Positions 27,877-36,639 are shown, counted from the stretch's first letter. The stretch is 64,000 nucleotides of DNA from Polycladomyces subterraneus (GCF_030433435.1 NZ_JANRHH010000037.1:1-64000); one strand, 5' to 3'. Made by a program: numbers and translations. The notes: generated by a model not told the origin, from the letters alone.

Positions 27877-29586
27877 ATGCAAACCGACCAACTGTTGAAA
27901 GGCATCGGTGCGGCCCCCGGTTTGGCGATCGGTCGTGCCGTGTGGTGGCGTAAGGAACGGCCTGAGTTTACCGTTCAAACAGTCGAAAATCCGGAACATG
28001 AAGTGACGCGTTTGAAGCAAGCGGTCGAGCAGGCTCAAGAGCAAATCAGCCGTTTGCGGGAAACCGCAGCCGAACGGATGGGCGAAAGTGAAGCGGCCGT
28101 TTTTGACGCTCACTTGGCATTTCTGAGCGACCCTGCCTACACCGGAGAGATGGAACGGCGCATCCGCGACGAAGCGAAAAACGCCGAAGCGATTTGTGCC
28201 ACCGTCACACAGGAAATGAGCGACATGTTGGCCGCTCTGCCTGACGAATACATGCAGGCTCGGGCAGATGACATCCGTGACGTAGGCGACCGTTTGCTGT
28301 TGATTCTCACAGGGCGTCAGCCGTTTGATCCGTCGCTGTTGGAACCCGGTTCCGTAGTCGTGGCTGAGGAGCTGACCCCCTCGGATACCGCGCAATTCCC
28401 GCAAGGAATCGCCGGCATGATCACCGCACGGGGGAGCAAAACGGCGCACGCCGCCATCATGGCCCGCACACTGGGAATTCCGGCCGTCTTGGGACTCGGA
28501 AAAGCGCTTGATCAGATCCAAGACGGCGACACTCTGATTCTGGACGGAACGACGGGTGAAGTAACCCGCAATCCTGCCCCGCAGGCCGAACAGGCGGCAC
28601 GGGAGGAAATGCGCCGGCAACGGGAACGGCGTGAGCAGGCCTTGGCGGCGGCCAAAGAGGATGCCCGCACGGCCGACGGCAAACGGATTCAGGTGTTTGC
28701 CAACATCGGCAGCCTGAATGATATCGAGCTGGCCCTTCAAAGTGGGGCGGAAGGGGTTGGACTGTTCCGAACCGAGTTTCTCTATCTGGAGAACGATCAT
28801 TGGCCGACGGAAGAAGAGCAATACGAAGCTTATCGTCGGGTCCTGGAAGCGTTCAATCCGAATCCGGTCATCATTCGTACCCTGGATATCGGAGGAGACA
28901 AGGATCTGCCGTATGCAGACCTGCCCAAGGAAGAAAACCCGTTCCTCGGTCATCGCGCGATTCGTTTCTGTTTCTCCCACCCGGAGATCTTCAAAACGCA
29001 GTTGCGCGCCCTGCTTCGTGCCAGCGTTCACGGAACGTTGTGGATCATGTTCCCAATGATTGAGAATGTCTCGGAAATCCGTCAAGCCAAAGAACTGCTG
29101 GCCGAATGCCGGGCAGAGCTGGTGAATGAAGGCGTCCAAGTCGCTGAAACGATTCCTGTCGGCATCATGATCGAAGTGCCGGCCGCAGCGGTAACAGCCG
29201 ATTTGCTGGCACCAGAAGTTGACTTCATGAGCATCGGTACCAACGACCTGACCCAATACACGCTGGCCGCCGACCGTGGCAACGAACAAGTGGCCCATCT
29301 CTACGACGCTGCCCATCCTGCGGTGCTCCGTTTGGTTCGTCAAACCTGCCTTGCCGGGAAAAAAGCGGGTATCCCCGTGGGTATGTGCGGCGAACTGGCC
29401 GGTGACACGAACATGACGGAGATCCTCGTCGGACTGGGTCTGGACGAGCTGTCCATGAGTGCCGGTGCCATTCCGGAAGTCAAAGCACGGATCAGAAGCG
29501 TACAAACCGACGCAGCCGAAGCCAAGTCTGAACGGGCTCTCGCTCAATCCGATCCCGACGCTGTACGCCGGATCGCACAGGAATAA
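27877..29586 (+). CDS. ptsI: PTS Enzyme I (phosphoenolpyruvate-protein phosphotransferase)
   Basis: The protein of about 569 residues autophosphorylates from PEP and passes phosphate to HPr. The active-site histidine lies in GSKTAHAAIMARTLGIPAV. The PEP-binding domain shows GVGLFRTEFLY, MFPMIENV and SIGTNDLTQYTLAADRGN, and the catalytic cysteine is in GMCGELAGD. The ATG at 27877 (MQTDQLL...) follows AGAGGG by 6 bases; an in-frame TTG at 27853 is less likely. It is the last gene of the cluster and ends in a strong terminator. Confidence 0.94.
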   Translation: MQTDQLLKGIGAAPGLAIGRAVWWRKERPEFTVQTVENPEHEVTRLKQAVEQAQEQISRLRETAAERMGESEAAVFDAHLAFLSDPAYTGEMERRIRDEAKNAEAICATVTQEMSDMLAALPDEYMQARADDIRDVGDRLLLILTGRQPFDPSLLEPGSVVVAEELTPSDTAQFPQGIAGMITARGSKTAHAAIMARTLGIPAVLGLGKALDQIQDGDTLILDGTTGEVTRNPAPQAEQAAREEMRRQRERREQALAAAKEDARTADGKRIQVFANIGSLNDIELALQSGAEGVGLFRTEFLYLENDHWPTEEEQYEAYRRVLEAFNPNPVIIRTLDIGGDKDLPYADLPKEENPFLGHRAIRFCFSHPEIFKTQLRALLRASVHGTLWIMFPMIENVSEIRQAKELLAECRAELVNEGVQVAETIPVGIMIEVPAAAVTADLLAPEVDFMSIGTNDLTQYTLAADRGNEQVAHLYDAAHPAVLRLVRQTCLAGKKAGIPVGMCGELAGDTNMTEILVGLGLDELSMSAGAIPEVKARIRSVQTDAAEAKSERALAQSDPDAVRRIAQE

Positions 29587-29591
29587 TAAAG

Positions 29592-29628
29592 AAAAGCCCA
29601 CCCGTATTTCAACGGGTGGGCTTTTTAT
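29592..29628 (+). terminator. rho-independent terminator after ptsI
   Basis: AAGCCCACCCGT (29594-29605) pairs with ACGGGTGGGCTT (29612-29623) and is followed by T5. It begins eight bases after the ptsI stop. Confidence 0.9.
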
Positions 29629-29696
29629 TTCCCCTATCGATTCAGGTTTGTCAAATGCGGACTGCTATTCCTAGGATTACAAAGAGATGAGTGCAT

Positions 29697-29723
29697 TTAA
29701 AAGACGCCCCATGTCAGGGGCGT
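29697..29723 (-). terminator. terminator after speD
   Basis: ACGCCCC (29704-29710) and GGGGCGT (29717-29723) form a short stem. On the minus strand the next bases are CTTTTAAATG. It lies about 25 bases after the speD stop. Confidence 0.65.
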
Positions 29724-29746
29724 TTATTTTCATCTGACAAATCGTT

Positions 29747-30148
29747 TTAAACCGTAACTTCTTTCTCAGTTAAAATAGGTTGAACGACCTCGATTGGGCC
29801 TTCGCCGCGCTTCAGCAATTTCGGGAACGCTTGCGTCGGCTTCAGGACTTCCAGCATGTGCTCGATCGCCAGCATCGGATCAACCGTGTGGCCACAGGTA
29901 TAGCAGTCCAATGCTGCAAACCCTTTTTCAGGATAGGTGTGGATAGAAATGTGACTTTCTGACAGCAATACCAGAACCGTAGCACCCTGAGGCTTGAATT
30001 GTTTGGATTGAACGGACAAAACCGTCGCTCCACACTTCTTGGCCGCTTCCACCATTTGGCGTTCCAACCAGGAGGCGTCGTTGAGCAGATCAAAATCAAC
30101 GCCCCACGCATCCATGGCCACATGTCTTCCGAAAGTGGAGTATTCCAT
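29747..30148 (-). CDS. speD: S-adenosylmethionine decarboxylase proenzyme (SpeD/SpeH, class 1B)
   Basis: This pyruvoyl enzyme decarboxylates SAM to supply aminopropyl groups for spermidine. The self-cleavage site is SESHISIHTYPE, where the serine before His becomes the pyruvoyl group, and the catalytic cysteine is in LDCYTCG. MEYSTFGRHVAMDAWGVDF is almost identical to the B. subtilis N-terminus and fixes the start at 30148 (133 residues) after AGGAAGGGGG. The longer frame adds an unconserved leader. Polyamine synthesis from this product releases methylthioadenosine, which feeds the mtn pathway at 837-6531. Confidence 0.94.
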   Translation of the reverse strand: MEYSTFGRHVAMDAWGVDFDLLNDASWLERQMVEAAKKCGATVLSVQSKQFKPQGATVLVLLSESHISIHTYPEKGFAALDCYTCGHTVDPMLAIEHMLEVLKPTQAFPKLLKRGEGPIEVVQPILTEKEVTV

Positions 30149-30355
30149 ACCTTTCGGCCCCCTTCCTAGGAAATATTTGGTCTTGAGCCAATATTCCGCT
30201 AGGATCTGCTCGTTCACCACGGGGGAAGGTTAGTCCTGTGAGGTCCCAACCCTTTAAGTGAATCCTGGATCCTACTAGCTCAATTTCACGAGTACAAACG
30301 TATCACATTTTGACGGGGAGTTCAATACCCCAAACGAGAGATTTTGACAAATACC

Positions 30356-31129
30356 TTACATTCCCATGATATTGAATCCGCCGTCCACATGGATTACCTC
30401 ACCGGTAATGCCGCGGGACAAGTCACTGCACAAGAACAGGGCTGTATCCCCCACTTCTGCGGGGTCGGTCGTCCGACGCAACGGCGCGCGTTCTTCCACG
30501 ACATGCAGTATGGAGTTGAAGTCCTTAACCCCTTTGGCCGCCAACGTGCGGATCGGTCCGGCCGAAATGGCGTTCACCCGGATTCCATCCGGTCCCAGCT
30601 CAGAGGCTAAATAGCGGACGCTCGCTTCCAACGCCGCTTTGGCCACGCCCATTACGTTGTAGTTGGGGAGGACACGCTCCGATCCCAGATACGTCATGGT
30701 AATGATGCTGCCACCGTTTTTCATCAGCGGTTTGGCTGCTTTGGCACAGGCGACCAGAGAGTACGCACTGATATCTTGCGCCAGGGCGTATCCGTCACGC
30801 GAAGTTTGGTAGAACGGAGCGCTCAGGTCTTCGCTCTTGGCAAAAGCGATACTATGGACTAAGCCGTCCAGGCTGCCCCATTCCTCTTCAATCTTATGAA
30901 AGGCTGATTGAATTTGTTCGTCCGATGTAACATCGCATTCGATCAACATCGAGCCCGGCATTTCAGCATCCACCAGTTCGCGCACTTTGCGTTCCAACCG
31001 TTCACCTTGGTATGTAAACGCCAATTCCGCTCCTTGATTGTGCAGGGATTTGGCGATCGCCCAAGCGATGCTCCGCTTGTTGGCCACGCCCATGATCAGC
31101 ACCCGCTTACCTTCCATCAATTTGGCCAT
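30356..31129 (-). CDS. fabI: enoyl-[acyl-carrier-protein] reductase FabI
   Basis: FabI is the NAD(P)H-dependent reductase completing each fatty-acid elongation round. The 257-residue short-chain dehydrogenase-like protein has the variant nucleotide motif GVANKRSIAWAIAKSL, the Tyr-x6-Lys pair in YNVMGVAKAALEA and SAGPIRTLAAKG. The ATG follows AAAGATGGCC weakly but the N-terminus MAKLMEGKRVLIMGV is standard. A FapR-like palindrome lies about 55 bases upstream of the start. Confidence 0.94.
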   Translation of the reverse strand: MAKLMEGKRVLIMGVANKRSIAWAIAKSLHNQGAELAFTYQGERLERKVRELVDAEMPGSMLIECDVTSDEQIQSAFHKIEEEWGSLDGLVHSIAFAKSEDLSAPFYQTSRDGYALAQDISAYSLVACAKAAKPLMKNGGSIITMTYLGSERVLPNYNVMGVAKAALEASVRYLASELGPDGIRVNAISAGPIRTLAAKGVKDFNSILHVVEERAPLRRTTDPAEVGDTALFLCSDLSRGITGEVIHVDGGFNIMGM

Positions 31130-31184
31130 CTTTCATTCCCCTTCCATATAGGATCTATGCCTTCGATGCGGTCATACCATCTGG

Positions 31185-31204
31185 TTTAGTACCTGCTCCT
31201 AATT
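31185..31204 (-). promoter_or_regulatory. possible FapR operator upstream of fabI
   Basis: TTTAGTACCTGCTCCTAATT resembles the FapR palindrome built on TTAGTACC...GGTACTAA, with one arm intact and the other degenerate. FapR represses fatty-acid genes, including fabI, in Bacillus and is released by malonyl-CoA. Confidence 0.5.
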
Positions 31205-31436
31205 CCAACTAACAGCGTAACGGAAAACAGAGTGCCTGTCAATGTTTGTGAACGGGTTAGGCTGGTGCGAACAGTGATCAGCCACGCTCTAGTCGTAAGG
31301 ATGCAGAAACATTAGCGAGACGACTTTCCACGGAAATGCATCATCAACAGCAAAGTGTTCTTTCCTTTTTGTCCCAAAATAGATAGACTGGAAATGAATC
31401 GTGGAGAAGCTTTCCATCCAGAAGGAGGAGAAAAGT

Positions 31437-33140
31437 GTGAATCTCAAACCCCCACGCTGGGTGGCGTCCATCATCCTCATCTTTTGTTTTGCCCTCATCC
31501 TCGCAGCTTATCCCGTCGCCCAAGCCACCCAAGACACCCCGCCCCGACGCATGCTGTTAACCATCATGTCCACCAGCGACCTACACGGATACATCATGCC
31601 ACTGGATTACACCAAAAATGCACCGAAAGACCACGGTCTTGCCAAGATCGCCACCCTGGTCAAACAAGTCCGTCAGCGCAATCCGCATGCCCTGCTACTG
31701 GACAGTGGTGATACGATCCAGGGTTCGCCGATGGCGTACTACCACGCACGGGTGGATAACCGTCCGATCGATCCGATGATGCTGGTGATGAACCATCTGC
31801 GATATGATGCGATGGCCATCGGGAACCATGAATACAACTACGGTCCGCAGGTGTTTACAAAAGCGCGGGGTGAAGCGGATTTCCCCTGGTTGTCAGCCAA
31901 CACCCTGTTGAAGGGTACCGATCAGGTCTACACCAAGCCGTACAAAATCATCAAAATGCCCAACGGTCTGCGCGTCGGTGTCCTGGGGCTGACCACGCAG
32001 TTTGTGCCGCGCTGGGAAGATCCCAAAAACATTCAGAATCTGGAATTTGTGGATGTGGTGCAGGCAGCGAAAAAATGGGTGCCGATTATGAAGAAAAAAG
32101 AGAAGGCGGACGTGATCTTCGTCTCCTATCACGGCGGTTTGGAACACAAAATCGGACCGAACGGCGAGATCATCCCTCTACCGGAAAGCGACGGGGAGAA
32201 TCAGGTATATCAATTGGCCACACAAGTGCCGGGGATTGACGTCATTTTGGCCGGTCACATGCATGTTCCCATCGCCGATGTCCGCGTAAACAGTGTCCTG
32301 ATCACCGAACCCAACAAATGGGGGTCCCACCTGTCGGTGGTCGATATGAAACTGATCCAATCTCACGGCAAATGGATTGTACAGGAGAAAAAAGCGCAAC
32401 TTCTCGAAGCGTCCCGAGTCCAACCCGACCCGGGAGTGCTCAAACTGATCGAATCCTACGAGAAACAAACACAGGAGTTTCTGGACAAACCCGTCGGTAA
32501 GATCCAAGGTGACATGACCGTAAAGGACCCGATGTATACGCGCACGCACGATACGGCATTGATCCAGTTCATCAATCGGGTACAGATGGAGGCAAGTGGT
32601 GCCACAATCTCCTCCACTGCGCTGTTCAGCAACGATATTCGCGGGCTGCCGTCCGATGTGACCGTGCGCGATATATTAAGCACTTACATTTATCCCAACA
32701 CGCTGAAAGTGATCAAAGTGACCGGTAAAGACATCAAAGACGCATTGGAACGATCGGCCACCTATTTTCAGCAAAACAACGGTTCGGACCCGATTGCGGT
32801 CAATCCAATCTTCGAGTATCCGAAACCGCAACACTATAATTACGACATGTGGGAAGGCATTCGCTACACCATCGACGTCTCCAAGCCGGAAGGACAACGG
32901 ATCACCGAACTGACCGATATGAACGGTCAACCTTTGGACATGAACAAGGAATATGAAATCGTGCTGAACAACTACCGCGCCGGCGGAGGTGGCGGATACA
33001 ACATGTTTGCCGGAAAACCGGTGGTACGAGAGGTCAATGTGGAGGTCTCCGAATTGATCACCAACTACATCCGTGAACACGGGACGGTGCAGGCGGAGAC
33101 GGATGGAAACTGGAAAGTGGTCGGCGCCAAAATTGATTAG
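31437..33140 (+). CDS. secreted 5'-nucleotidase / 2',3'-cyclic-nucleotide phosphodiesterase family protein
   Basis: The protein of about 567 residues has an N-terminal signal peptide (VASIILIFCFALILAAYPVAQA). The metallophosphoesterase domain has ligands in STSDLHGYIMP, LLDSGDTIQG, AIGNHEYNYG, SYHGG and LAGHMHVP. The C-terminal 5'-nucleotidase substrate domain contains LFSNDIRGLPSDVTVRDI and NNYRAGGGGGYNMF. It probably hydrolyses extracellular nucleotides. The GTG at 31437 has AAGGAGG 8 bases upstream, whereas the frame opens at an ATG at 31401. No wall-sorting motif is visible at the C-terminus. Confidence 0.9.
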   Translation: MNLKPPRWVASIILIFCFALILAAYPVAQATQDTPPRRMLLTIMSTSDLHGYIMPLDYTKNAPKDHGLAKIATLVKQVRQRNPHALLLDSGDTIQGSPMAYYHARVDNRPIDPMMLVMNHLRYDAMAIGNHEYNYGPQVFTKARGEADFPWLSANTLLKGTDQVYTKPYKIIKMPNGLRVGVLGLTTQFVPRWEDPKNIQNLEFVDVVQAAKKWVPIMKKKEKADVIFVSYHGGLEHKIGPNGEIIPLPESDGENQVYQLATQVPGIDVILAGHMHVPIADVRVNSVLITEPNKWGSHLSVVDMKLIQSHGKWIVQEKKAQLLEASRVQPDPGVLKLIESYEKQTQEFLDKPVGKIQGDMTVKDPMYTRTHDTALIQFINRVQMEASGATISSTALFSNDIRGLPSDVTVRDILSTYIYPNTLKVIKVTGKDIKDALERSATYFQQNNGSDPIAVNPIFEYPKPQHYNYDMWEGIRYTIDVSKPEGQRITELTDMNGQPLDMNKEYEIVLNNYRAGGGGGYNMFAGKPVVREVNVEVSELITNYIREHGTVQAETDGNWKVVGAKID

Positions 33141-33179
33141 CGCTTATGTTTCCGGCTACTCCTCATAGCTCTGCATAAA

Positions 33180-33214
33180 AAACCGGCCGCATCGTTCAGC
33201 GGCCGGCTATTCAT
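33180..33214 (-). terminator. GC-rich terminator between convergent genes
   Basis: CCGGCCGC and GCGGCCGG flank a short loop. On the minus strand the stem is followed by GGTTTTTT, so it best serves the small gene at 33220, though it may act on both strands. Confidence 0.75.
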
Positions 33215-33219
33215 ATTCC

Positions 33220-33411
33220 TCACACTTCATCCACATAATAATCATGACTGTGAATTTCACCCAAGGATGCCTCATATTGAGCCAAATCCTCCGCTTTGAG
33301 GCGATCCAGCAACTTTTTGTATTCATCAGCGCGTGCATAGGCAGGTTCTGTCTCCAGCACTTTTTCCAACGCCCGGATGATGATGGGGCGCTCCTTGTCA
33401 GTCAAATACAC
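33220..33411 (-). CDS. small uncharacterised protein (63 aa)
   Basis: This short charged helical protein (MYLTDKERPIIIRALEKVLE...) ends in acidic and tyrosine-rich residues (HDYYVDEV). There is no membrane segment. The GTG start has AAGGAGG 8 bases upstream and a clear terminator follows, so it is very likely a real gene. I do not recognise the family. Confidence 0.72.
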   Translation of the reverse strand: MYLTDKERPIIIRALEKVLETEPAYARADEYKKLLDRLKAEDLAQYEASLGEIHSHDYYVDEV

Positions 33412-33511
33412 GGCGGATCCCTCCTTCTATCCCTTCATTGATAGGATTCCCCCGGTTTCATCCATTAACCCCGGACGGAGGGATTCAACCGTCGCCAATT
33501 GGAGGAAACAG

Positions 33512-33868
33512 ATGAACGGATTACTCAAATTCATCATTTACGCCACCATTCTGGACTCGGCCCCTCATTTGCTGCCCGACGTACACTACCAGCATACGAT
33601 GATTCCGTTCATTCTGGCATTGTTTTTTGCGGTCGTCGGACATTTTGCCGACCGATGGATTTTGCCCTGGTTGGGGAACGGTCCATCCACCGTGGCAGGA
33701 ACCGTTTTTATGCTGAGCGTCATGGTCGTCGGATCGATCGAGTTGTCCTATTGGTGGATCTCATTGGGTTCTGCCGTCATCATCGGGATGGTAATGGGTG
33801 CGGTGGAATGGGTGATGCACCGTTACATCCTTCGGTATCGGCACGGCATAAAAAATGGAGGACAGTAG
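33512..33868 (+). CDS. small membrane protein, DUF2512 (YndM)-like
   Basis: The 118-residue protein has about four hydrophobic segments. FADRWILPWLGNGPSTVAG resembles the GD-x-LPR loop of DUF2512 membrane proteins, which have no defined function. The ATG at 33512 has GGAGGA upstream; the frame extends further but without a ribosome site. Its stop codon TAG (33866-33868) coincides with the first bases of MITE copy C, so the original C-terminus may have been altered. Confidence 0.7.
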   Translation: MNGLLKFIIYATILDSAPHLLPDVHYQHTMIPFILALFFAVVGHFADRWILPWLGNGPSTVAGTVFMLSVMVVGSIELSYWWISLGSAVIIGMVMGAVEWVMHRYILRYRHGIKNGGQ

Positions 33869-34084
33869 CAATGTGTCTGATCATAATGGTTTAGCGTCAC
33901 TTTCCTGCTCGCTCCACCTGCGCCCTGCAAGGAAGCAGACATGACCGCTCCGAACCAGGGAGCGCAGGACGCAGGCAAAAATATGCTTCGCTCAAAGGAA
34001 AATTGCCGCGAACTCTCGCTCTTCTCCGGTTCTCCGCTCGGTTGTGAAAACATTGCCCCCTTACGTAATACCAGACACGCCATG
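33866..34084 (+). mobile_element. MITE-like element, copy C
   Basis: It begins TAGCAATGTGTCTGATC and ends near TAATACCAGACACGCC. The interior shares GCTCCACCTGCGCCCTGCAA, GGAAGCAGACATGACCGCTC and GGAGCGCAGGACGCAGGCAA with copy B. It is noncoding. The right terminus is more diverged than in the other copies, suggesting age. It lies between convergent genes. Confidence 0.78.
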
Positions 34085-34121
34085 GTCCAGAGTCTCTTGA
34101 TGGCTTTCAGCCACAAATGCT

Positions 34122-34508
34122 TTACCAGCCTGCTTCCGGGTGTCGCTTCAGTTTTACATCCCGGAACAGCAGAAATTGCGACTGTTCCCCGATCTTGTCC
34201 AACGGCTGATCAGTCACCAAGATCGTAAACGGCTCATATGCCCGTCCGTCCTGGAGCAAAGTTCCCGCATGCTCGCGAGGGAACGCGATCGCCCGTTCTT
34301 CACCGTCGGACATCCGGATGCAGAAAATATACGCTTTGGATTGACGATCATACAACCAAACGTATTCGTATCCTCGGCTCGATACTTTCAATTGACCCTG
34401 CCATTCCGTAACGGACAAAATCAGTACATCCTCACCGTTCAGTTCGGTCCATGCCCCATCATCCGGCAAGACAGCCGAGCGTACTTGCGGTATGTATCGT
34501 CGTGCCAT
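34122..34508 (-). CDS. uncharacterised protein (128 aa)
   Basis: This soluble protein begins MARRYIPQVRSAVLPDD and looks beta-rich (LKVSSRGYEYVWLYD, AYIFCIRMSDGEERAIAFP). I see no known motif. It lies 12 bases downstream of the metalloenzyme gene on the same strand, so the two are probably co-transcribed. The stop is 37 bases from MITE copy C. Confidence 0.75.
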   Translation of the reverse strand: MARRYIPQVRSAVLPDDGAWTELNGEDVLILSVTEWQGQLKVSSRGYEYVWLYDRQSKAYIFCIRMSDGEERAIAFPREHAGTLLQDGRAYEPFTILVTDQPLDKIGEQSQFLLFRDVKLKRHPEAGW

Positions 34509-34520
34509 TCCGATTCCCCC

Positions 34521-35444
34521 TCATGATGTGGTGATACGTCTTTTTTCCACCAAACGCAACAAAAGAGGTACAATGCATGTCAAATCCCATTTCTGATGCG
34601 GTATCTCCCGCCACGTATGAGCATCGCCAATGATCCATGTGGGAACCGGGTTGTTCGTATGGGTGCTCACCCGAATATCCTCGCTGTTACCGTGATCGCT
34701 TACCAGTACGATGACATCATCCGCCTGCTTGCGGTCGACCAATGCACCGAGCCATCGATCGTAATGGTCAATGACCGTTTGCATCAAATTCTCGTCCTGT
34801 TTATGACCAGCAAAATCGGACAAAAAATACTCATGGATGACCAGATCGTATTGCCGCGCCACATCCAGCAGATGATCGACAGCGGTTTCCGGTTCAATCA
34901 CGGGTACATCGGGAATTTTTCGGGCCAATGTCCACCGGGTCAAATCATGGTATACTCCTTTTCCGGCCAACAATTCGGATAACATACGCACCGGTTCGCG
35001 AGAACTCAACAGGGCGGCAGTGGATACGGACACCCATCCCCTGCGGGTGGCTGGACGTTGGAAATACTCTGGCGTGTAGCAATTGAGAAAGGTCGCACGC
35101 CATCCCCGTCGCTCCATCTGCAGATAAATATTGTCTGTCTGCACCCATTTTCGCAGACGTTGAAAAGGAAGACCGCTCTGATGGGCCCCCATCGCTTTCG
35201 GCGCATTGCGCCCGGTGAAGATAGTGGCCTGACCCGTTGCACTCTGCGGCAACCCGGGTACACCCAAAGAAGCATCTGTTTCCAGCAACACCATATCCGA
35301 ACCGATCTGCCCAACGGCGCTCCTGACCAATGAACGACCGCCCAGTAACCGGTCGATATGCGGAGTCGGCCGAACATACCATGGATTGTGATCGGATTCC
35401 TCCCCCAAGCCAACCCCGTCGATAAATAACAGAATCACCGCCAA
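34521..35444 (-). CDS. alkaline-phosphatase-superfamily metalloenzyme
   Basis: The 307-residue protein has the metal-binding blocks of the phosphoglyceromutase/phosphopentomutase/alkaline phosphatase fold: LLFIDGVGLGEES at the N-terminus, QSATGQATIFTGRNAP with the likely nucleophilic threonine or serine, and LVSDHGNSEDI near the C-terminus. It is shorter than true phosphoglyceromutase and lacks its extra domain, so the substrate is unknown. The TTG start has GGGGAG 9 bases upstream. Confidence 0.8.
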   Translation of the reverse strand: MAVILLFIDGVGLGEESDHNPWYVRPTPHIDRLLGGRSLVRSAVGQIGSDMVLLETDASLGVPGLPQSATGQATIFTGRNAPKAMGAHQSGLPFQRLRKWVQTDNIYLQMERRGWRATFLNCYTPEYFQRPATRRGWVSVSTAALLSSREPVRMLSELLAGKGVYHDLTRWTLARKIPDVPVIEPETAVDHLLDVARQYDLVIHEYFLSDFAGHKQDENLMQTVIDHYDRWLGALVDRKQADDVIVLVSDHGNSEDIRVSTHTNNPVPTWIIGDAHTWREIPHQKWDLTCIVPLLLRLVEKRRITTS

Positions 35445-35588
35445 CGTTGCTCACTCCCCAATATTTCGATTTCATTGTATCACAGTAGAAGCGGAACGTG
35501 ACGGCAATCTAACCGGTCAGCGGACAACGAAAAAGGAAGTATGATATCATTTCATCAACGGACCTGATTGGACAAGGAGACTGCCGAT

Positions 35589-35909
35589 ATGAAACTGTTC
35601 AGTCAAATGAGCGAAGAAGAGCTTCGTTTGGAAATAGACCGCTTACAGATGGAAGAAACGCGCGCCCGCCGTTTCGGTATGACGAGTGAAGCCGAAGTAC
35701 TGCGTCAACGCCGGGCACTGGCCCGCTCCTATCTAACGGACGCTTCGCGCATCCAATCCGGTGTCGTGTACGAGGTGGAGGATCACCCCGACCGTTTCCA
35801 CGTCGAAAAAATCAACGGCGTCATGGCATGGGGCAAATGGGAAGGCGGACGAGAAACCGTCGCGATTCCGATCAGTCTCATCCGCCTTCCGGAAGAAGAT
35901 AACCGCTGA
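35589..35909 (+). CDS. yfhH: YfhH/DUF1811 family protein
   Basis: The 106-residue protein matches the YfhH pattern: an N-terminal MKLFSQMSEEELRLEI helix and a C-terminal domain with GVVYEVEDHPDRFHV and INGVMAWGKWEG. The family is widespread in Bacilli and has no defined function. The ATG at 35589 follows AAGGAG by about 9 bases. The frame opens seven codons earlier at a TTG. Confidence 0.8.
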   Translation: MKLFSQMSEEELRLEIDRLQMEETRARRFGMTSEAEVLRQRRALARSYLTDASRIQSGVVYEVEDHPDRFHVEKINGVMAWGKWEGGRETVAIPISLIRLPEEDNR

Positions 35910-35937
35910 ACGGGACAAATCAATGATTCAGCATACC

Positions 35938-36168
35938 CTATTTACTGTTGACCGGACAAGAATCACAAGGTTGCGTGATCAATTTGCGAAACAAAATTCC
36001 ACCCACAACCAATCCGATCCCCACGGAAACGCCTTCCCTCAGCCCGGTCGGTAATAACGAGAGGTTAAGAAGCCCGATCTCCAACAGGCTTCCAGCCTCC
36101 AAACCGATCACCCAAACAAGCACTTTGGCGCTGACCGTTACAGAGTGCTCGCAACTGCTGCATCTCAT
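35938..36168 (-). CDS. small membrane protein with CxxC at both ends
   Basis: The 76-residue protein begins MRCSSCEH and ends QPCDSCPVNSK, with hydrophobic stretches between (VLVWVIGLEAGSLLEIGLL, VSVGIGLVVGGILF). Both CxxC pairs would face the same side if there are two membrane segments, so they could jointly bind a metal. The ATG has GAAGGAG 8 bases upstream, which supports a real gene. Family not recognised. Confidence 0.65.
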   Translation of the reverse strand: MRCSSCEHSVTVSAKVLVWVIGLEAGSLLEIGLLNLSLLPTGLREGVSVGIGLVVGGILFRKLITQPCDSCPVNSK

Positions 36169-36382
36169 CGTTTCAGCTCCTTCACCACAGGGTCTACCGT
36201 TGGCCCCTCGGAGCGGAGGGGCGATCCGTCATGCAATGGATATCGAGGGAAAATGATTACTTTTCCATGATAACGGTTCTCGACTCTGACGTGAAGGGTC
36301 TTCATGGCTTCGACACCCGCTCTCCTCAATATGATTATGTTGCAAGTTTTTTGAACATAATAGGAATCAGGAGGTGTCAGCC

Positions 36383-36553
36383 ATGTATTACGTCATCCGG
36401 GATTCTGAAAAATATCCGCCTTCCATCCTCAAAGAAGATGATTATTTCCAATGGTACAATCCAATGAAAAAAGATCATCGGGTGGAATTTCGCGGAAGCA
36501 TGAACGAATGTTACGATTACATCCTGACCCGGTATCCCGACACGCGTATGTAA
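36383..36553 (+). CDS. very small protein (56 aa)
   Basis: A 56-residue frame, MYYVIRDSEKYPPSILKEDD to YPDTRM, begins at an ATG six bases after AGGAGG and ends in TAA. It is rich in tyrosine and charged residues with no membrane segment. The ribosome site and an isolated position with a downstream bidirectional terminator support expression. Function unknown. Confidence 0.6.
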   Translation: MYYVIRDSEKYPPSILKEDDYFQWYNPMKKDHRVEFRGSMNECYDYILTRYPDTRM

Positions 36554-36608
36554 TCGCTTGAAAATATGTGGTTTTCTTGGGTTGAATTATCAGAAAGTTT
36601 CGCACGAA

Positions 36609-36632
36609 AATCAACCGGGGATTACCCCGGTT
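36609..36632. terminator. bidirectional terminator next to ispH
   Basis: AATCAACCGGGG and CCCCGGTTGATT form a 12-bp stem with a 4-base loop. GTTTTATT follows on the plus strand. It lies just after the ispH stop on the minus strand. Confidence 0.75.
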
Positions 36633-36639
36633 GATTGTT

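Noticed and set aside
27814-29601. 595-codon minus-strand open frame across the Enzyme I gene
   Set aside because: It is the complement of conserved ptsI codons, has no ribosome site and no recognisable domain.
31250-31310. CAGCCACGCTCTAG as another MITE right end
   Set aside because: Only the last few bases match; no left end or interior similarity.
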